A stretch of 64,000 nucleotides of DNA from contig NZ_JAFBDZ010000003.1 in assembly GCF_016908495.1 (NCBI RefSeq), positions 1 through 64,000 of the forward strand, given 5' to 3'. Source of the stretch: Rossellomorea pakistanensis. GTDB lineage: Bacteria; Bacillota; Bacilli; Bacillales; Bacillaceae_B. The translations under genes and the position numbers were made by a program. Numbering within the stretch: position 1 is the first letter of the stretch; each line of letters opens with the position of its first letter. Below, in pieces: positions 50,644 to 59,826 of the stretch. The notes beneath the pieces are model-generated. The model did not search any database and was not told the origin of the DNA. It saw only the letters and a list, made by a program, of their open reading frames with translations.

Positions 50644-50657
50644 TGCAAACGTTTGCA
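50644..50657 (+). promoter_or_regulatory. perfect palindromic cre site of the alpha-glucosidase gene
   Basis: TGCAAACGTTTGCA is a perfect 14-bp palindrome matching the CcpA/LacI-family core. It overlaps the last base of TATAAT (50639-50644), so a bound regulator would block the promoter. It lies 15 bases before the start codon. Confidence 0.8.
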
Positions 50658-50671
50658 TCAGGGGAGGAGTA

Positions 50672-52360
50672 ATGAAATTGAATCAACAATGGTGGAAAAA
50701 ATCTGTCGTCTATCAAATTTACCCACGCAGCTTTATGGATTCTAATGGTGATGGGATTGGGGATATCCAAGGGATTATTTCTAAATTAGATTATTTAAAA
50801 GAACTTGGTGTAGATGTGGTATGGCTATCTCCGGTATACCGATCTCCAAATGATGATAACGGATATGATATCAGTGATTACCAAGCAATCATGGATGAGT
50901 TTGGCACAATGGAAGATTGGGAAGAGATGTTAGCTGAGATGCACAAAAGAGGAATCAAGTTGGTTATGGATCTCGTTGTCAATCATACGTCAGATGAACA
51001 TCACTGGTTTATTGAATCGAAAAAATCTAAAGAGAATCGTTATCGAGATTATTATATTTGGAGAAAAGGGAAACAAGGTATGGAACCGAATAACTGGGAG
51101 TCTGCCTTCAGCGGTTCTGCTTGGCAATATGATGAAGGGACAGATGAGTACTTTCTTCACTTATTTTCGAAAAAACAGCCGGATTTAAATTGGGAAAATG
51201 AAACACTACGGGAAGAAATATATAAGATGATGACTTTCTGGTTAGACAAAGGGATTGATGGTTTCAGAATGGATGTTGTGAACTTTATTTCAAAAGTTCC
51301 AGACCTACCGGATGCCCCAAATCCTGAAGGGAAAACGTATGTATCTGGAGGGGACTATTATATGAATGGTCCTCGCATACACGAGTATCTTCATGAGATG
51401 AATCGGGAAGTTCTTTCAAAGTACGATATTTTAACTGTCGGGGAAATGCCAGGGGTTACCCCTGCTGAAGCTAGTTTATACACGAATTCAGATAGAGAAG
51501 AATTAAATATGGTTTTCCAATTTGAACATATGGATGTGGATTCAGGCTCAGGTGGTAAGTGGAACGTCATCCCATTTGACCTTGTGAAGCTTAAAGCCAT
51601 TTTAACAAAATGGCAACAAGAGTTATTTAATAAAGGATGGAATAGTCTATATTGGAATAACCATGATCAGCCAAGAATCGTTTCTCGTGTTGGTGATGAT
51701 GGTGAATACAGAGTGAAATCAGCGAAAATGCTTGGTACACTTCTTCATATGATGCAAGGTACACCCTACATTTATCAAGGGGAAGAATTAGGAATGACAA
51801 ATGTGAAGTTTGAATCCATTGTAGAGTACCGTGATATTGAAACGTTAAATATGTATAAGGAAAAAGTAGAAGAAGGCTGGAATATAAACGAAATTATGAA
51901 TTCCATCTATGTTAAAGGACGAGATAACGCTCGAACTCCAATGCAATGGAATAATGAAAAGAATGCTGGGTTTACCAATGGAACACCTTGGATCAATGTT
52001 AATCCAAATTATAACGAAGTGAACGCAGATCAGGCAATTCAAGATCCTAACTCGGTCTTCCATTATTATAAAAAGCTTATTTCATTGAGAAAAGAGAAAA
52101 ATATTATTACAGAAGGTTCTTTTCACTTGCTTTTGGAAAATGACCCATTCGTATATGCCTATACTCGTTCTTATGAAAATGAGCGATTATTAGTCGTATG
52201 TAATGTATCAGGTGAAAAGCAGAAATTCGATTTACCAAAGGAAATGGATCTTTCTCATCCATCTATTATGATTAGTAATGATGCGAGAAACATTGATGAA
52301 ATTGGTCATTTATTATGGTTAACTCCTTGGGAAGCAGTAGTTTTTCAGTACTTTGTATAA
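50672..52360 (+). CDS. GH13 oligo-1,6-glucosidase / alpha-glucosidase (MalL type)
   Basis: A 562-residue cytoplasmic glycoside hydrolase family 13 enzyme acting on isomaltose, maltose or related oligosaccharides. Conserved regions are seen in order: YPRSFMDSNGDGIGDIQGI near 19-37, VMDLVVNHTSDEHHWF near 97-112, DGFRMDVVNFISK near 195 with the nucleophile Asp, LTVGEMPGVTP near 255 with the acid Glu, and WNNHDQPRIVSRVG near 325 with the stabilising Asp. QYQ and length agree with MalL (561). GGGGAGGAGT gives the start at 50672; a longer frame from 50633 crosses the operator. Single-gene unit, glucose-repressed by the cre. Confidence 0.9.
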   Translation: MKLNQQWWKKSVVYQIYPRSFMDSNGDGIGDIQGIISKLDYLKELGVDVVWLSPVYRSPNDDNGYDISDYQAIMDEFGTMEDWEEMLAEMHKRGIKLVMDLVVNHTSDEHHWFIESKKSKENRYRDYYIWRKGKQGMEPNNWESAFSGSAWQYDEGTDEYFLHLFSKKQPDLNWENETLREEIYKMMTFWLDKGIDGFRMDVVNFISKVPDLPDAPNPEGKTYVSGGDYYMNGPRIHEYLHEMNREVLSKYDILTVGEMPGVTPAEASLYTNSDREELNMVFQFEHMDVDSGSGGKWNVIPFDLVKLKAILTKWQQELFNKGWNSLYWNNHDQPRIVSRVGDDGEYRVKSAKMLGTLLHMMQGTPYIYQGEELGMTNVKFESIVEYRDIETLNMYKEKVEEGWNINEIMNSIYVKGRDNARTPMQWNNEKNAGFTNGTPWINVNPNYNEVNADQAIQDPNSVFHYYKKLISLRKEKNIITEGSFHLLLENDPFVYAYTRSYENERLLVVCNVSGEKQKFDLPKEMDLSHPSIMISNDARNIDEIGHLLWLTPWEAVVFQYFV

Positions 52361-52443
52361 GTCTAGTCGAGAGATTTGTCCTAAAGGGTTCCGCTTAAAG
52401 GTTTCTTTTTCAAACTTTGACCTAATCGCCCACCAGGATTTCT

Positions 52444-52591
52444 ATGAAAGCCCTTTTGCCCTTTCTTTAAAGAAGTTACGTCTTTCATTGACTCTATGAA
52501 GGACGTTTCTTTCATTTTTTAAAAGGATTACGTCCTTCATAAGCTCCATGAAAGCCCTTTTTCCCATTGTTTAAAGGGAAATGTCCTTCAT
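52444..52591. repeat. three-unit tandem hairpin array
   Basis: Three units of 44-45 bases (52444-52488, 52496-52540, 52548-52591), period about 52. Each begins ATGAARG and ends CTTTCAT or CCTTCAT. The middle unit has perfect 11-bp arms ATGAAGGACGT / ACGTCCTTCAT. A TTTAAA lies near each centre. The array occupies the 436-base gap between the alpha-glucosidase and yhcX; no gene was found in that gap. Confidence 0.8.
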
Positions 52592-52796
52592 AATACCTCT
52601 CACTTCTGACCTCAAGCACACAAATCGTTTCAAGAACTTTGCTTTTGTTCTAGAAGGCACAAAAAATTATGCGAAACAGAATGGTAAAAGTCTTATCGCC
52701 GTGCCGAAAAATGAAAAAATTCGTCGGAAATCTAGGTTTTGTATATAATAATTAGGGAATACAATCAGGGTATGTGATAAAAGGAGTGTAACAAGT

Positions 52797-54338
52797 ATGG
52801 GAGAAAAATTAGACCTTACCCAGTTTGAGAAAAAAATGATCATTCGCTCGATGAGGCATGATGATATAGATAAAATTATTGAGCTTCAGTCATTTTGTTT
52901 TCCTGAAATGGAGCCTTGGAAAGTGGATCATTTAGAAAGCCACTTATCAATATTTAAGGAAGGTCAGCTTGTCGCTGAACTTGATGGTGAAATTATTGGT
53001 TCATGTTCAAGTCTTATCATAAACTTCGATGAATATGATGACCGGCACACATGGGATGATGTAACCGATAACGGCTATATTACGAACCATAACCCAGATG
53101 GATATAATTTGTATGGAATCGAAGTAATGGTTCATCCTGAATATCGTAGAATGAAGGTTGGACATCGACTTTATGAAGCAAGAAAGGATTTAGCACGTCA
53201 GCTGAATTTAAAGAGTATCATTATTGGAGGGAGAATCCCTAATTACCATAAGTATTCAGGTGAAATGTCACCAAGGGAATATGTAGATGCCGTCAGTATG
53301 CATAAAATTTATGACCCAGTGCTTTCATTCCAGCTTATGAATAGCTTTACCTTAATGCGAATCAATCCGAACTATTTACCTGATGATAAGAAATCACAGA
53401 AATATGCTACCCTCATGGAATGGAATAATGTAGATTATCGTCCGTCTAGTAAACGACATTTCAAGACGAGCTATCCTGTTCGAATTTGTGTTGTTCAATA
53501 TATGATGCGCAAAATAAACTCATTTGAAGAGTTCGCCAACCAAGTTGAGTATTTTACGGACGTTGCATCTGATGCGAAATCAGACTTTGTCGTGTTTCCT
53601 GAAATTTTCACCTCACAATTAATGTCGTTTTTAAATATAAAATCACCATCGTTAGCTGTTAGGAAGCTGACAGATTTTACTGAGGAATACATTGAATTAT
53701 TTACAGATTTAGCCGTCAGGTACAATGTCAATATAATAGGTGGCTCACATTTTGTAAAAGAAGAAGATGATGAAATTTATAATATTGCTTATCTATTCCG
53801 TCGTGATGGAACCATTGAAAAGCAGTATAAAATACACATAACACCCAATGAACGTAAATGGTGGGGAATTAGCCCTGGAGACAGGGTGAAAGTATTTGAT
53901 ACAGATTGTGGAAAAATTGCAATTCAGATTTGTTATGACATAGAATTCCCAGAGCTTGCGAGAATTGCAACAGATAAAGGGGCAAAAATCATCTTCACCC
54001 CATTCTGTACAGAAGATCGCCAAGGGTATCTTCGTGTTCGTTACTGTTCTCAAGCACGTGCAGTGGAGAATCAAATCTATACTGTCATTTCTGGAACTGT
54101 CGGAAACCTTCCGCAAACGGAAAATATGGATATTCAATATGCACAATCAGCAATATTTGCTCCATCAGATTTTGAATTTGCAAGAGATGGAATTGTAGGT
54201 GAAACAAATCCTAATATTGAGATGGTTATGATCGGTGATGTTGACTTAGAGGTATTAAGACGCCAACGCCAGTCTGGTACGGTTCGTCAATTAAAAGACC
54301 GTCGGCATGATATTTATGGCATAAACCATAAGGAATAG
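52797..54338 (+). CDS. yhcX: YhcX: GNAT acetyltransferase fused to a nitrilase-family amidohydrolase
   Basis: A 513-residue two-domain cytoplasmic enzyme, the same length as B. subtilis YhcX. Residues 14-200 form a GNAT N-acetyltransferase with the acetyl-CoA loop VHPEYRRMKVGHRLYEARKD near 115-134. Residues 225-500 form a carbon-nitrogen hydrolase with the Glu-Lys-Cys triad in VVFPEIFTS near 262, KQYKIHITPNE near 342 and IQICYDIEFPEL near 373. The native substrate is unknown; this family is known to act on indole-3-acetamide-like or small amide substrates in some reports. AAAAGGAG lies 8 bases before the ATG. Strong terminator follows. Confidence 0.92.
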   Translation: MGEKLDLTQFEKKMIIRSMRHDDIDKIIELQSFCFPEMEPWKVDHLESHLSIFKEGQLVAELDGEIIGSCSSLIINFDEYDDRHTWDDVTDNGYITNHNPDGYNLYGIEVMVHPEYRRMKVGHRLYEARKDLARQLNLKSIIIGGRIPNYHKYSGEMSPREYVDAVSMHKIYDPVLSFQLMNSFTLMRINPNYLPDDKKSQKYATLMEWNNVDYRPSSKRHFKTSYPVRICVVQYMMRKINSFEEFANQVEYFTDVASDAKSDFVVFPEIFTSQLMSFLNIKSPSLAVRKLTDFTEEYIELFTDLAVRYNVNIIGGSHFVKEEDDEIYNIAYLFRRDGTIEKQYKIHITPNERKWWGISPGDRVKVFDTDCGKIAIQICYDIEFPELARIATDKGAKIIFTPFCTEDRQGYLRVRYCSQARAVENQIYTVISGTVGNLPQTENMDIQYAQSAIFAPSDFEFARDGIVGETNPNIEMVMIGDVDLEVLRRQRQSGTVRQLKDRRHDIYGINHKE

Positions 54339-54347
54339 ACAAGAAAT

Positions 54348-54379
54348 GGGCTGACTCGTATTGATGAGTCAGCCCTTTG
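54348..54379 (+). terminator. terminator of yhcX
   Basis: GGGCTGACTC (54348-54357) and GAGTCAGCCC (54366-54375) form a perfect 10-bp stem, followed by TTTG. Confidence 0.8.
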
Positions 54380-54586
54380 TTTCATAAACGAAGTTATTTT
54401 TATGGATTGGAAGATTGATGCACACAAATTTACAACAACAATTTAAGATGGTAGCTAGTTTTATGAGGTTTTGTGATAATATGGAAGTGAAAAAGTTGTC
54501 AAAAAAACTCGGATTCTTTTCAGAGGAAATTGTCATCTTAGGCCGAATTACATAAAATGAATAGACATCATTAGGAGGGAATCAGT

Positions 54587-56329
54587 TTGAATTGGAAATT
54601 AACATTTGAAAAATGGAATCAATTTGAAGGCTTAGATGCCGAATTGAAAGAGTCACTAATCAATATTCAAGGCGATGAAAAATCTCTTGAAGACGCTTTT
54701 TACAAAAACCTAGAGTTTGGTACAGGTGGAATGCGTGGAGAAATCGGAGTAGGAACAAACCGAATGAATATTTATACTATAAGGAAAGCTTCAGAAGGTT
54801 TAGCCCGTTACATAGAATCTCAAGGAGAGGATGCGAAGAATCGTGGGGTCGTGATTGCCTACGACTCCCGACATAAATCCCCTGAATTTGCCATGGAATC
54901 GGCGAAAACATTAGCGACCCATGGCATTCAAACATATGTATTTGATGAATTAAAGCCAACACCTGAACTATCATTTGCTGTAAGAACTTTACGAGCATTC
55001 TCAGGAATCGTCGTCACGGCAAGCCATAACCCTCCTGAATACAATGGTTATAAGGTGTACGGTGGGGACGGAGCACAATTGATTCCAGAAGTGGCTGATA
55101 AAGTGATCGAAAAAGTGAATGAAGTTGAAAATGAGCTCGAAATAGAAGTCCGCTCTGAAAAAGAATTAAAAGATAAAGGTCTTATTAAGATGATTGGTGA
55201 TGAAATGGATCAATCCTATTTAGAACATCTTTTAATGATTTCAGAAAAACCGCAAATCGCAAAAGAAGTGGATTTAAAAGTGGTATTCTCTCCTCTTCAC
55301 GGAACAGCTTTGAAAATGGTGAATAAAGGATTATCTGCACTGGGCTATGACCACGTTTATACTGTTAAGGAACAAGCGATTCCGGACCCTGAATTTTTAA
55401 CGGTTAAGTCGCCAAACCCTGAAGATAAAGCTGCATTTGAATTAGCTATAAGAGAAGGGGAAAAGCATGACGCTGATATCCTTATTGCGACCGATCCAGA
55501 TGCCGATCGTTTGGGGGTAGCCGTTCGAATCGATAAAGGAGAATATAAGCTGTTAACAGGGAATCAGACCGGCGCTATTCTTTTAGATTATATCCTTGCT
55601 CGTAAACAAGAAAAAGATTCACTCCCTAAAAATGGCCGTGTGTTTAAAACCATTGTCACATCAGAATTAGGCCGAAAAGTAGCAGAATCATATGGAGCTT
55701 CTGTTGAAGATGTTCTAACAGGGTTTAAATTTATTGGAGAGAAAATTAGAAATTATGAACAATCTGGAGAATACCAATTTCTTTTCGGTTACGAGGAAAG
55801 CTATGGTTACCTCATTGGTGATTTTGCCCGTGATAAAGATGCTGTACAAGCTGTATTAATTGCCACAGAAGCAGCAGCTTATTACAAGAAGCATGGAAAA
55901 ACATTAAATGATACTCTACACGATCTATATAAGCGTTTTGGGTATTATGAAGAAGGGTTGAAATCTCTTACCCTAAAAGGAAAAGCTGGGGCAGAGCAAA
56001 TCAAAGCTATATTGAGTGACTTCCGAAAGAACCCGATTAAAGAAGTGGCGGGAATTGAAGTGATAGCCCAGGAGGATTATCAATCAAGTAAACGCTTGGA
56101 AAACCTTGAGGAAAGCGATCTTCTACTGCCAAAATCGAATGTGTTAAAATATTTCCTGGAGGATGGTTCATGGATTTGTTTACGACCATCAGGAACGGAG
56201 CCTAAAGTGAAATTTTATTTCAGTGTAATTGGAGAATCTGCAGAAGATAGCCACGAAAAGCTAGAGAAACTTCAAGAATCCATTATGCTGAAAGTGGAAA
56301 CCATGATCAACACACTGGTAGGGAAGTAA
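54587..56329 (+). CDS. pgcA: phosphoglucomutase (phosphohexomutase superfamily, PgcA type)
   Basis: A 580-residue alpha-D-phosphohexomutase. It interconverts glucose-6-phosphate and glucose-1-phosphate, feeding UDP-glucose for lipid anchors, teichoic acid glycosylation and trehalose or glycogen. All four motifs are present: the phosphoserine loop [16 protein letters not shown] near 144-159, metal-binding [11 protein letters not shown] near 303-313, sugar-binding [12 protein letters not shown] near 403 and phosphate-binding [14 protein letters not shown] near 537. TTG start with TAGGAGGG upstream. The position before yhcYZ agrees with B. subtilis; the glp genes found there are absent here. Confidence 0.94.
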   Translation: MNWKLTFEKWNQFEGLDAELKESLINIQGDEKSLEDAFYKNLEFGTGGMRGEIGVGTNRMNIYTIRKASEGLARYIESQGEDAKNRGVVIAYDSRHKSPEFAMESAKTLATHGIQTYVFDELKPTPELSFAVRTLRAFSGIVVTASHNPPEYNGYKVYGGDGAQLIPEVADKVIEKVNEVENELEIEVRSEKELKDKGLIKMIGDEMDQSYLEHLLMISEKPQIAKEVDLKVVFSPLHGTALKMVNKGLSALGYDHVYTVKEQAIPDPEFLTVKSPNPEDKAAFELAIREGEKHDADILIATDPDADRLGVAVRIDKGEYKLLTGNQTGAILLDYILARKQEKDSLPKNGRVFKTIVTSELGRKVAESYGASVEDVLTGFKFIGEKIRNYEQSGEYQFLFGYEESYGYLIGDFARDKDAVQAVLIATEAAAYYKKHGKTLNDTLHDLYKRFGYYEEGLKSLTLKGKAGAEQIKAILSDFRKNPIKEVAGIEVIAQEDYQSSKRLENLEESDLLLPKSNVLKYFLEDGSWICLRPSGTEPKVKFYFSVIGESAEDSHEKLEKLQESIMLKVETMINTLVGK

Positions 56330-56467
56330 GGTGACGGAATTCCTACAAAGCTAATAATGTGGGACGAAATGTGGAAGCCAGAAAATTTATCTTAAAGTGA
56401 TGCTTATGGCTCTTACTAGTCCCCTCTTTTTTACAATTTAATACTAGTATCAGAAAGGAAGTACATC

Positions 56468-57190
56468 ATGTTAAACAAACAAGTAGCTATCGTTACAGGA
56501 GCATCTAGAGGGATTGGAAAGGAAATTGCACAGCAATTACTAGAAGAAGAAGTAAAACTGACGATTGTAGGTAGTTCAGACGGAATAAAGGAAACTGGCC
56601 AACAATTAAGAGACTTAGGTTTCCAAGATGTACTAGCCATTCAAGCGGACATCTCTAAAGAGAGCGATGTCATCCGAGTGGTAGAAGAAACTATTGCTGC
56701 TTATGGAAAAATTGACCTTCTTGTAAACAATGCAGGGATTGGTTTTTTCAAATCAACAGAAGAAGTGACAGAAGAGGAATGGAGTCGAATTTTTGAGGTA
56801 AATGTTCAAGGTGTATTCTTATGTAGTAAAGCGGTTCTACCACATATGAAGAAGCAAAAATTCGGAACCATTATTACGATTTCTTCAGATGTAGCACGCT
56901 ATACAATTTCGAATGCATCAGCTTATGTTGCTACTAAATATGCCGTACAAGGGTTTTGTGGATCCCTCGCACAGGAAGTTAGAGAGCACGGAATTAGAGT
57001 AGGAACAGTCAATCCAGGAATGGTGGATACCTACTTCGCCAATTCTACCCAAGGCATTCCTGAAAAAGAAGATTGGTTAAAGGTAACCGATATCGCGAGT
57101 GCTGTCGTTTATATGGCATCTGCACCTAAACATATGATGATAGATGAAATGATTCTACATCCATTTGCACAAGATTATCCAATTGCATAG
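56468..57190 (+). CDS. SDR-family oxidoreductase (FabG-like)
   Basis: A 240-residue classical short-chain dehydrogenase. The NADP loop is VTGASRGIGKEIAQQLLE at 9-26, NNAGIG near 87, and the catalytic Ser-Tyr-Lys appears in ITISSDVARYTISNASAYVATKYAVQG (Ser near 139, Tyr near 152, Lys near 156; listed here as motif parts only). It ends with a family-like HPFAQDYPIA. Substrate unknown; the family name 3-oxoacyl-ACP reductase should be used with care. AAAGGAAG site before ATG. It is an insertion between pgcA and yhcY relative to B. subtilis. Confidence 0.88.
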   Translation: MLNKQVAIVTGASRGIGKEIAQQLLEEEVKLTIVGSSDGIKETGQQLRDLGFQDVLAIQADISKESDVIRVVEETIAAYGKIDLLVNNAGIGFFKSTEEVTEEEWSRIFEVNVQGVFLCSKAVLPHMKKQKFGTIITISSDVARYTISNASAYVATKYAVQGFCGSLAQEVREHGIRVGTVNPGMVDTYFANSTQGIPEKEDWLKVTDIASAVVYMASAPKHMMIDEMILHPFAQDYPIA

Positions 57191-57199
57191 TCCAACTAT

Positions 57200-57302
57200 A
57201 AGGGGATGTTTCCAAAAGGGGTCTGGAGCTTCAAATGTAGAAGTTTTCTTCTATAAATTGAAGGTGTAGCCAGTAACTTTGGTTTAGGGACATCCTTTTT
57301 TT
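57200..57302 (+). terminator. long hairpin terminator after the SDR gene
   Basis: AAGGGGATGTTTCC pairs with GGGACATCCTTTT with mismatches across about 75 bases and runs into seven T. Similar in style to the GGCTGTCC hairpins. Confidence 0.55.
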
Positions 57303-57380
57303 AATGTAAACAATCTATAAAATATAAATATAAATAACCTTTTAGTAATTCTGTCTTATTACCTGTACATATTTTTATTC

Positions 57381-57392
57381 CGACTAAAGTCG
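57381..57392. promoter_or_regulatory. CGACTAAAGTCG dyad upstream of yhcY
   Basis: A perfect 12-base dyad CGACT-AA-AGTCG (57381-57392) located 27 bases before the -35 box of the yhcYZ promoter. NarL/LuxR-type response regulators bind short dyads of this kind (for example ACT-n-AGT sites of VraR/LiaR relatives), so it may be an autoregulatory YhcZ site. Inference. Confidence 0.45.
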
Positions 57393-57418
57393 TAGAAGGA
57401 ATTCATACAGAAAGTGAA

Positions 57419-57446
57419 TTGCGAGAAGAAGGCTGGCTCGTATAAT
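57419..57446 (+). promoter_or_regulatory. sigma-A type promoter of yhcYZ-azoreductase
   Basis: TTGCGA (57419-57424), a 16-base spacer and TATAAT (57441-57446). The transcript would have a very short leader that starts near the AGGAGG of yhcY. Confidence 0.55.
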
Positions 57447-57465
57447 AATGTTAGGAGGAGTTCTT

Positions 57466-58581
57466 GTGAATGATAATGAGTATTCCAATATCCAATTACT
57501 TAAAGAGATTGCAGAGTTATTGAATGAGGAAACAGAAATGTTTTCGATGCTAAATGGGGCATTGAAAAAGTTAATCAAAGGTTCCAATTTTACTACTGGT
57601 TGGATTTTTTTAATAAATGAGAAAAGCCAGCATGAGTTAGCTGCATTTGAAAATCTTCCTTCCTCTTTATCCTCACAATGTTGTGAGCTAATGAAAAAAG
57701 GGGGATGCTGGTGCTTAAACCGTTTTTATAAAGGAAAATTGACAAAGGCTTCGAATATTATTGAATGTCAAAGAATTGAAATAGCGATTGAAGAAAAAAG
57801 GGGTGACACAGAGGGAATTAACTACCATGCTACTGTTCCTTTACAGTCAGGGAATGAGTCATTTGGATTGTTAAATGTGGCGGCACCTAATAAAACACAC
57901 TTTTCTAAAGATGAATTGGCGTTACTGGAATCGATTGCTTTTCAAATTGGCTCAGCTATTAAACGTATTCTGTTAACCAAAAAAGAACAGGATGTCCTTC
58001 TCATGCAAGAAAGAAATCGCCTAGCAAGAGACCTTCATGATTCTGTCAACCAACTATTGTTTTCTCTTACTTTGACTGCAAGAGGGGCAGCTGAAATGAC
58101 AGAGAAATTAGAAGTGAAGCAAACCTTCCAGGAAATCCAGGGATTGGCACAAGAAGCATTGAGTGAAATGAGGGCACTTATTTGGCAGTTACGGCCTAAA
58201 GGGTTAGAAAATGGCTTAATCGAAGCTGTAAAAGGGTATGGTGAGATGCTGGGATTAACACTGATTTCCTCGGTCGATGGCGTGGTCGCATTGCCATCTA
58301 AAATAGAAGAGGCATTATGGAGAATTAGTCAAGAAGCCTTGAATAATTGTAAAAAGCATTCAGGTCAGAAAGAAGTATGGTATCAACTCACAATCGTAGA
58401 TAACAAAGTAACTCTCACGATTATTGACAATGGTTGTGGGTTTCAATATGATCCAAAACAACAAATGCCTTCGCTTGGCATTCAGAGCATGAAGGAAAGA
58501 GTCCATCTGTTAAATGGTACCTTTCAAATAAACAGTAATTTAGGAAAAGGAACTAGGATTTCAATAGAAATTCCTTATTGA
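57466..58581 (+). CDS. yhcY: YhcY-type GAF-domain sensor histidine kinase
   Basis: A 371-residue soluble kinase. A GAF domain (about 10-185) is followed by a NarX-type HisKA_3 domain with RLARDLHDSVNQLLFSLTLT near 190 and an ATPase domain (WRISQEALNNCKKHS, TIIDNGCGF, LGIQSMKERVHLLNG). The GAF domain carries a cysteine cluster, CCELMKKGGCWCLNRF plus a Cys in IIECQRIEI, that is C-x7-C-x-C-x17-C. The related staphylococcal AirS is reported to hold a redox-sensitive 2Fe-2S cluster in this domain, so oxygen or redox sensing is likely. GTG 57466 has AGGAGG 7 bases upstream; an ATG at 57448 overlaps that site. Confidence 0.9.
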   Translation: MNDNEYSNIQLLKEIAELLNEETEMFSMLNGALKKLIKGSNFTTGWIFLINEKSQHELAAFENLPSSLSSQCCELMKKGGCWCLNRFYKGKLTKASNIIECQRIEIAIEEKRGDTEGINYHATVPLQSGNESFGLLNVAAPNKTHFSKDELALLESIAFQIGSAIKRILLTKKEQDVLLMQERNRLARDLHDSVNQLLFSLTLTARGAAEMTEKLEVKQTFQEIQGLAQEALSEMRALIWQLRPKGLENGLIEAVKGYGEMLGLTLISSVDGVVALPSKIEEALWRISQEALNNCKKHSGQKEVWYQLTIVDNKVTLTIIDNGCGFQYDPKQQMPSLGIQSMKERVHLLNGTFQINSNLGKGTRISIEIPY

Positions 58582-58594
58582 AGAGGTGAGTAAA

Positions 58595-59236
58595 ATGATA
58601 CGTATATTGATCGCAGATGATCATCACGTTGTCCGCCGAGGTTTAGTGTTCTTTTTAAAAACCCAAAAGGATATTGAAATCGTTGGCGAGGCGAAAAATG
58701 GAGAAGAGGCAGTTAAACTTGCTCAAGAGCTAAATCCAGATTTGATTTTAATGGACTTGGTAATGCCGGTTATGGATGGAATTAAAGCAACGAAACTCAT
58801 TAAGAATAAACATCCAGAAATTGAAATCATGATGCTTACGAGTTTTTCCGATCAGGACCATGTGATCCCTGCTATTGAAGCAGGTGCAGCTGGATATCAG
58901 TTGAAGGATATTGAACCAGATGAATTAGTTCGTTCGATCCGTAAGCTTTTAGACGGTGAAAATTCGTTACATCCAAAAGCGACTACTCATCTTTTATCAC
59001 GAATTTCTCGGAGTCATCAACCGCCGCATTTGGTGCATGAGCTAACCAAAAGGGAGAGAGAAGTCCTAGTAGAGCTTTCTAAAGGAAAAAGTAACAAAGA
59101 GATTGCTTCAAGTCTATATATAACAGAGAAAACAGTTAAAACACATATCTCTAATATATTTGCAAAGCTTGAAGTGTCAGATCGCACGCAAGCAGCATTA
59201 TATGCCGTTAAGCATGGACTTGTAACGGGTGAATGA
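58595..59236 (+). CDS. yhcZ: YhcZ NarL/LuxR-family response regulator
   Basis: A 213-residue regulator, partner of YhcY. The receiver domain has ILIADDHHVVRRG near the start and the phosphorylated Asp in PDLILMDLVMPVMDG (near 54), with conserved Lys in QLKDIEPDELVRSI. The C-terminal LuxR-type HTH reads LTKREREVLVELSKGKSNKE then EKTVKTHISNIFAKL. ATG 58595 is taken because AGAGGTG lies 6 bases upstream; GTG 58586 is in that site. It starts 13 bases after yhcY and is followed by an azoreductase-like gene, the probable third gene of the operon. Confidence 0.92.
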   Translation: MIRILIADDHHVVRRGLVFFLKTQKDIEIVGEAKNGEEAVKLAQELNPDLILMDLVMPVMDGIKATKLIKNKHPEIEIMMLTSFSDQDHVIPAIEAGAAGYQLKDIEPDELVRSIRKLLDGENSLHPKATTHLLSRISRSHQPPHLVHELTKREREVLVELSKGKSNKEIASSLYITEKTVKTHISNIFAKLEVSDRTQAALYAVKHGLVTGE

Positions 59237-59259
59237 AATTTATTAAGGAGTGTTATGTT

Positions 59260-59793
59260 ATGAATGTCGTAATAATCAATGGGAGCCCAAGAAAAAAAGG
59301 ACGCACGGGTATTGCCTCTCGATTTATTTCCAGGGAATATAATCTCAGTAGTGTGGATCTAAGTAGAGGGGATCTTCCTTTATATAATGGTGAAGAAGAA
59401 CAATCGAATCATGATGCCGTTAAGGATTTACGAAAGAAAGTACGTGATGCCGACGGAGTTATCCTAGCGTCACCAGAATATCATAGTGGAATGAGCGGAG
59501 CTTTGAAGAACGCATTAGATTTTCTAAGTAGCGATTATTTTGCCCATAAACCGGTTGCATTATTAGCATGCGCTGGAGGCGGAAAAGGCGGAATTAATTG
59601 TTTAAATAATATGAGAATTGTTGCCAGAGGTGTTTATGCAAATGTCATTCCAAAACAACTCGTTCTAGATCCCCAATGCTTTGATTACGATCAAGACGGT
59701 CTATTGGAACAGCCAGCAGAGCTAGTAAAGGGAATGATGCAAGAACTCGAAATGTATGTAAAGCTTTACCAACAAATAAACATTCCCTCATAA
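59260..59793 (+). CDS. NADPH-dependent FMN reductase / azoreductase (YhdA/Azr type)
   Basis: A 177-residue flavodoxin-like reductase. FMN loop INGSPRKKGRTGIAS at 5-19, LASPEYHSGMSGALKNALDF near 75-94 and ACAGGGKGGINCLNNMRIV near 110-128. It reduces FMN, quinones or azo dyes with NADPH. AAGGAG lies 9 bases before ATG 59260; a frame from 59233 is longer but lacks a site. Position after yhcYZ equals B. subtilis yhdA. It may be the electron sink under control of the redox-sensing YhcYZ pair. Confidence 0.9.
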   Translation: MNVVIINGSPRKKGRTGIASRFISREYNLSSVDLSRGDLPLYNGEEEQSNHDAVKDLRKKVRDADGVILASPEYHSGMSGALKNALDFLSSDYFAHKPVALLACAGGGKGGINCLNNMRIVARGVYANVIPKQLVLDPQCFDYDQDGLLEQPAELVKGMMQELEMYVKLYQQINIPS

Positions 59794-59826
59794 TATTATC
59801 CGACTTGAATATAAACCTTTACCGCA

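Noticed and set aside
52444..52591. CRISPR array
   Set aside because: Units are themselves palindromic, spacing between them is only about 7 bases, units are not identical, and no cas genes are present.
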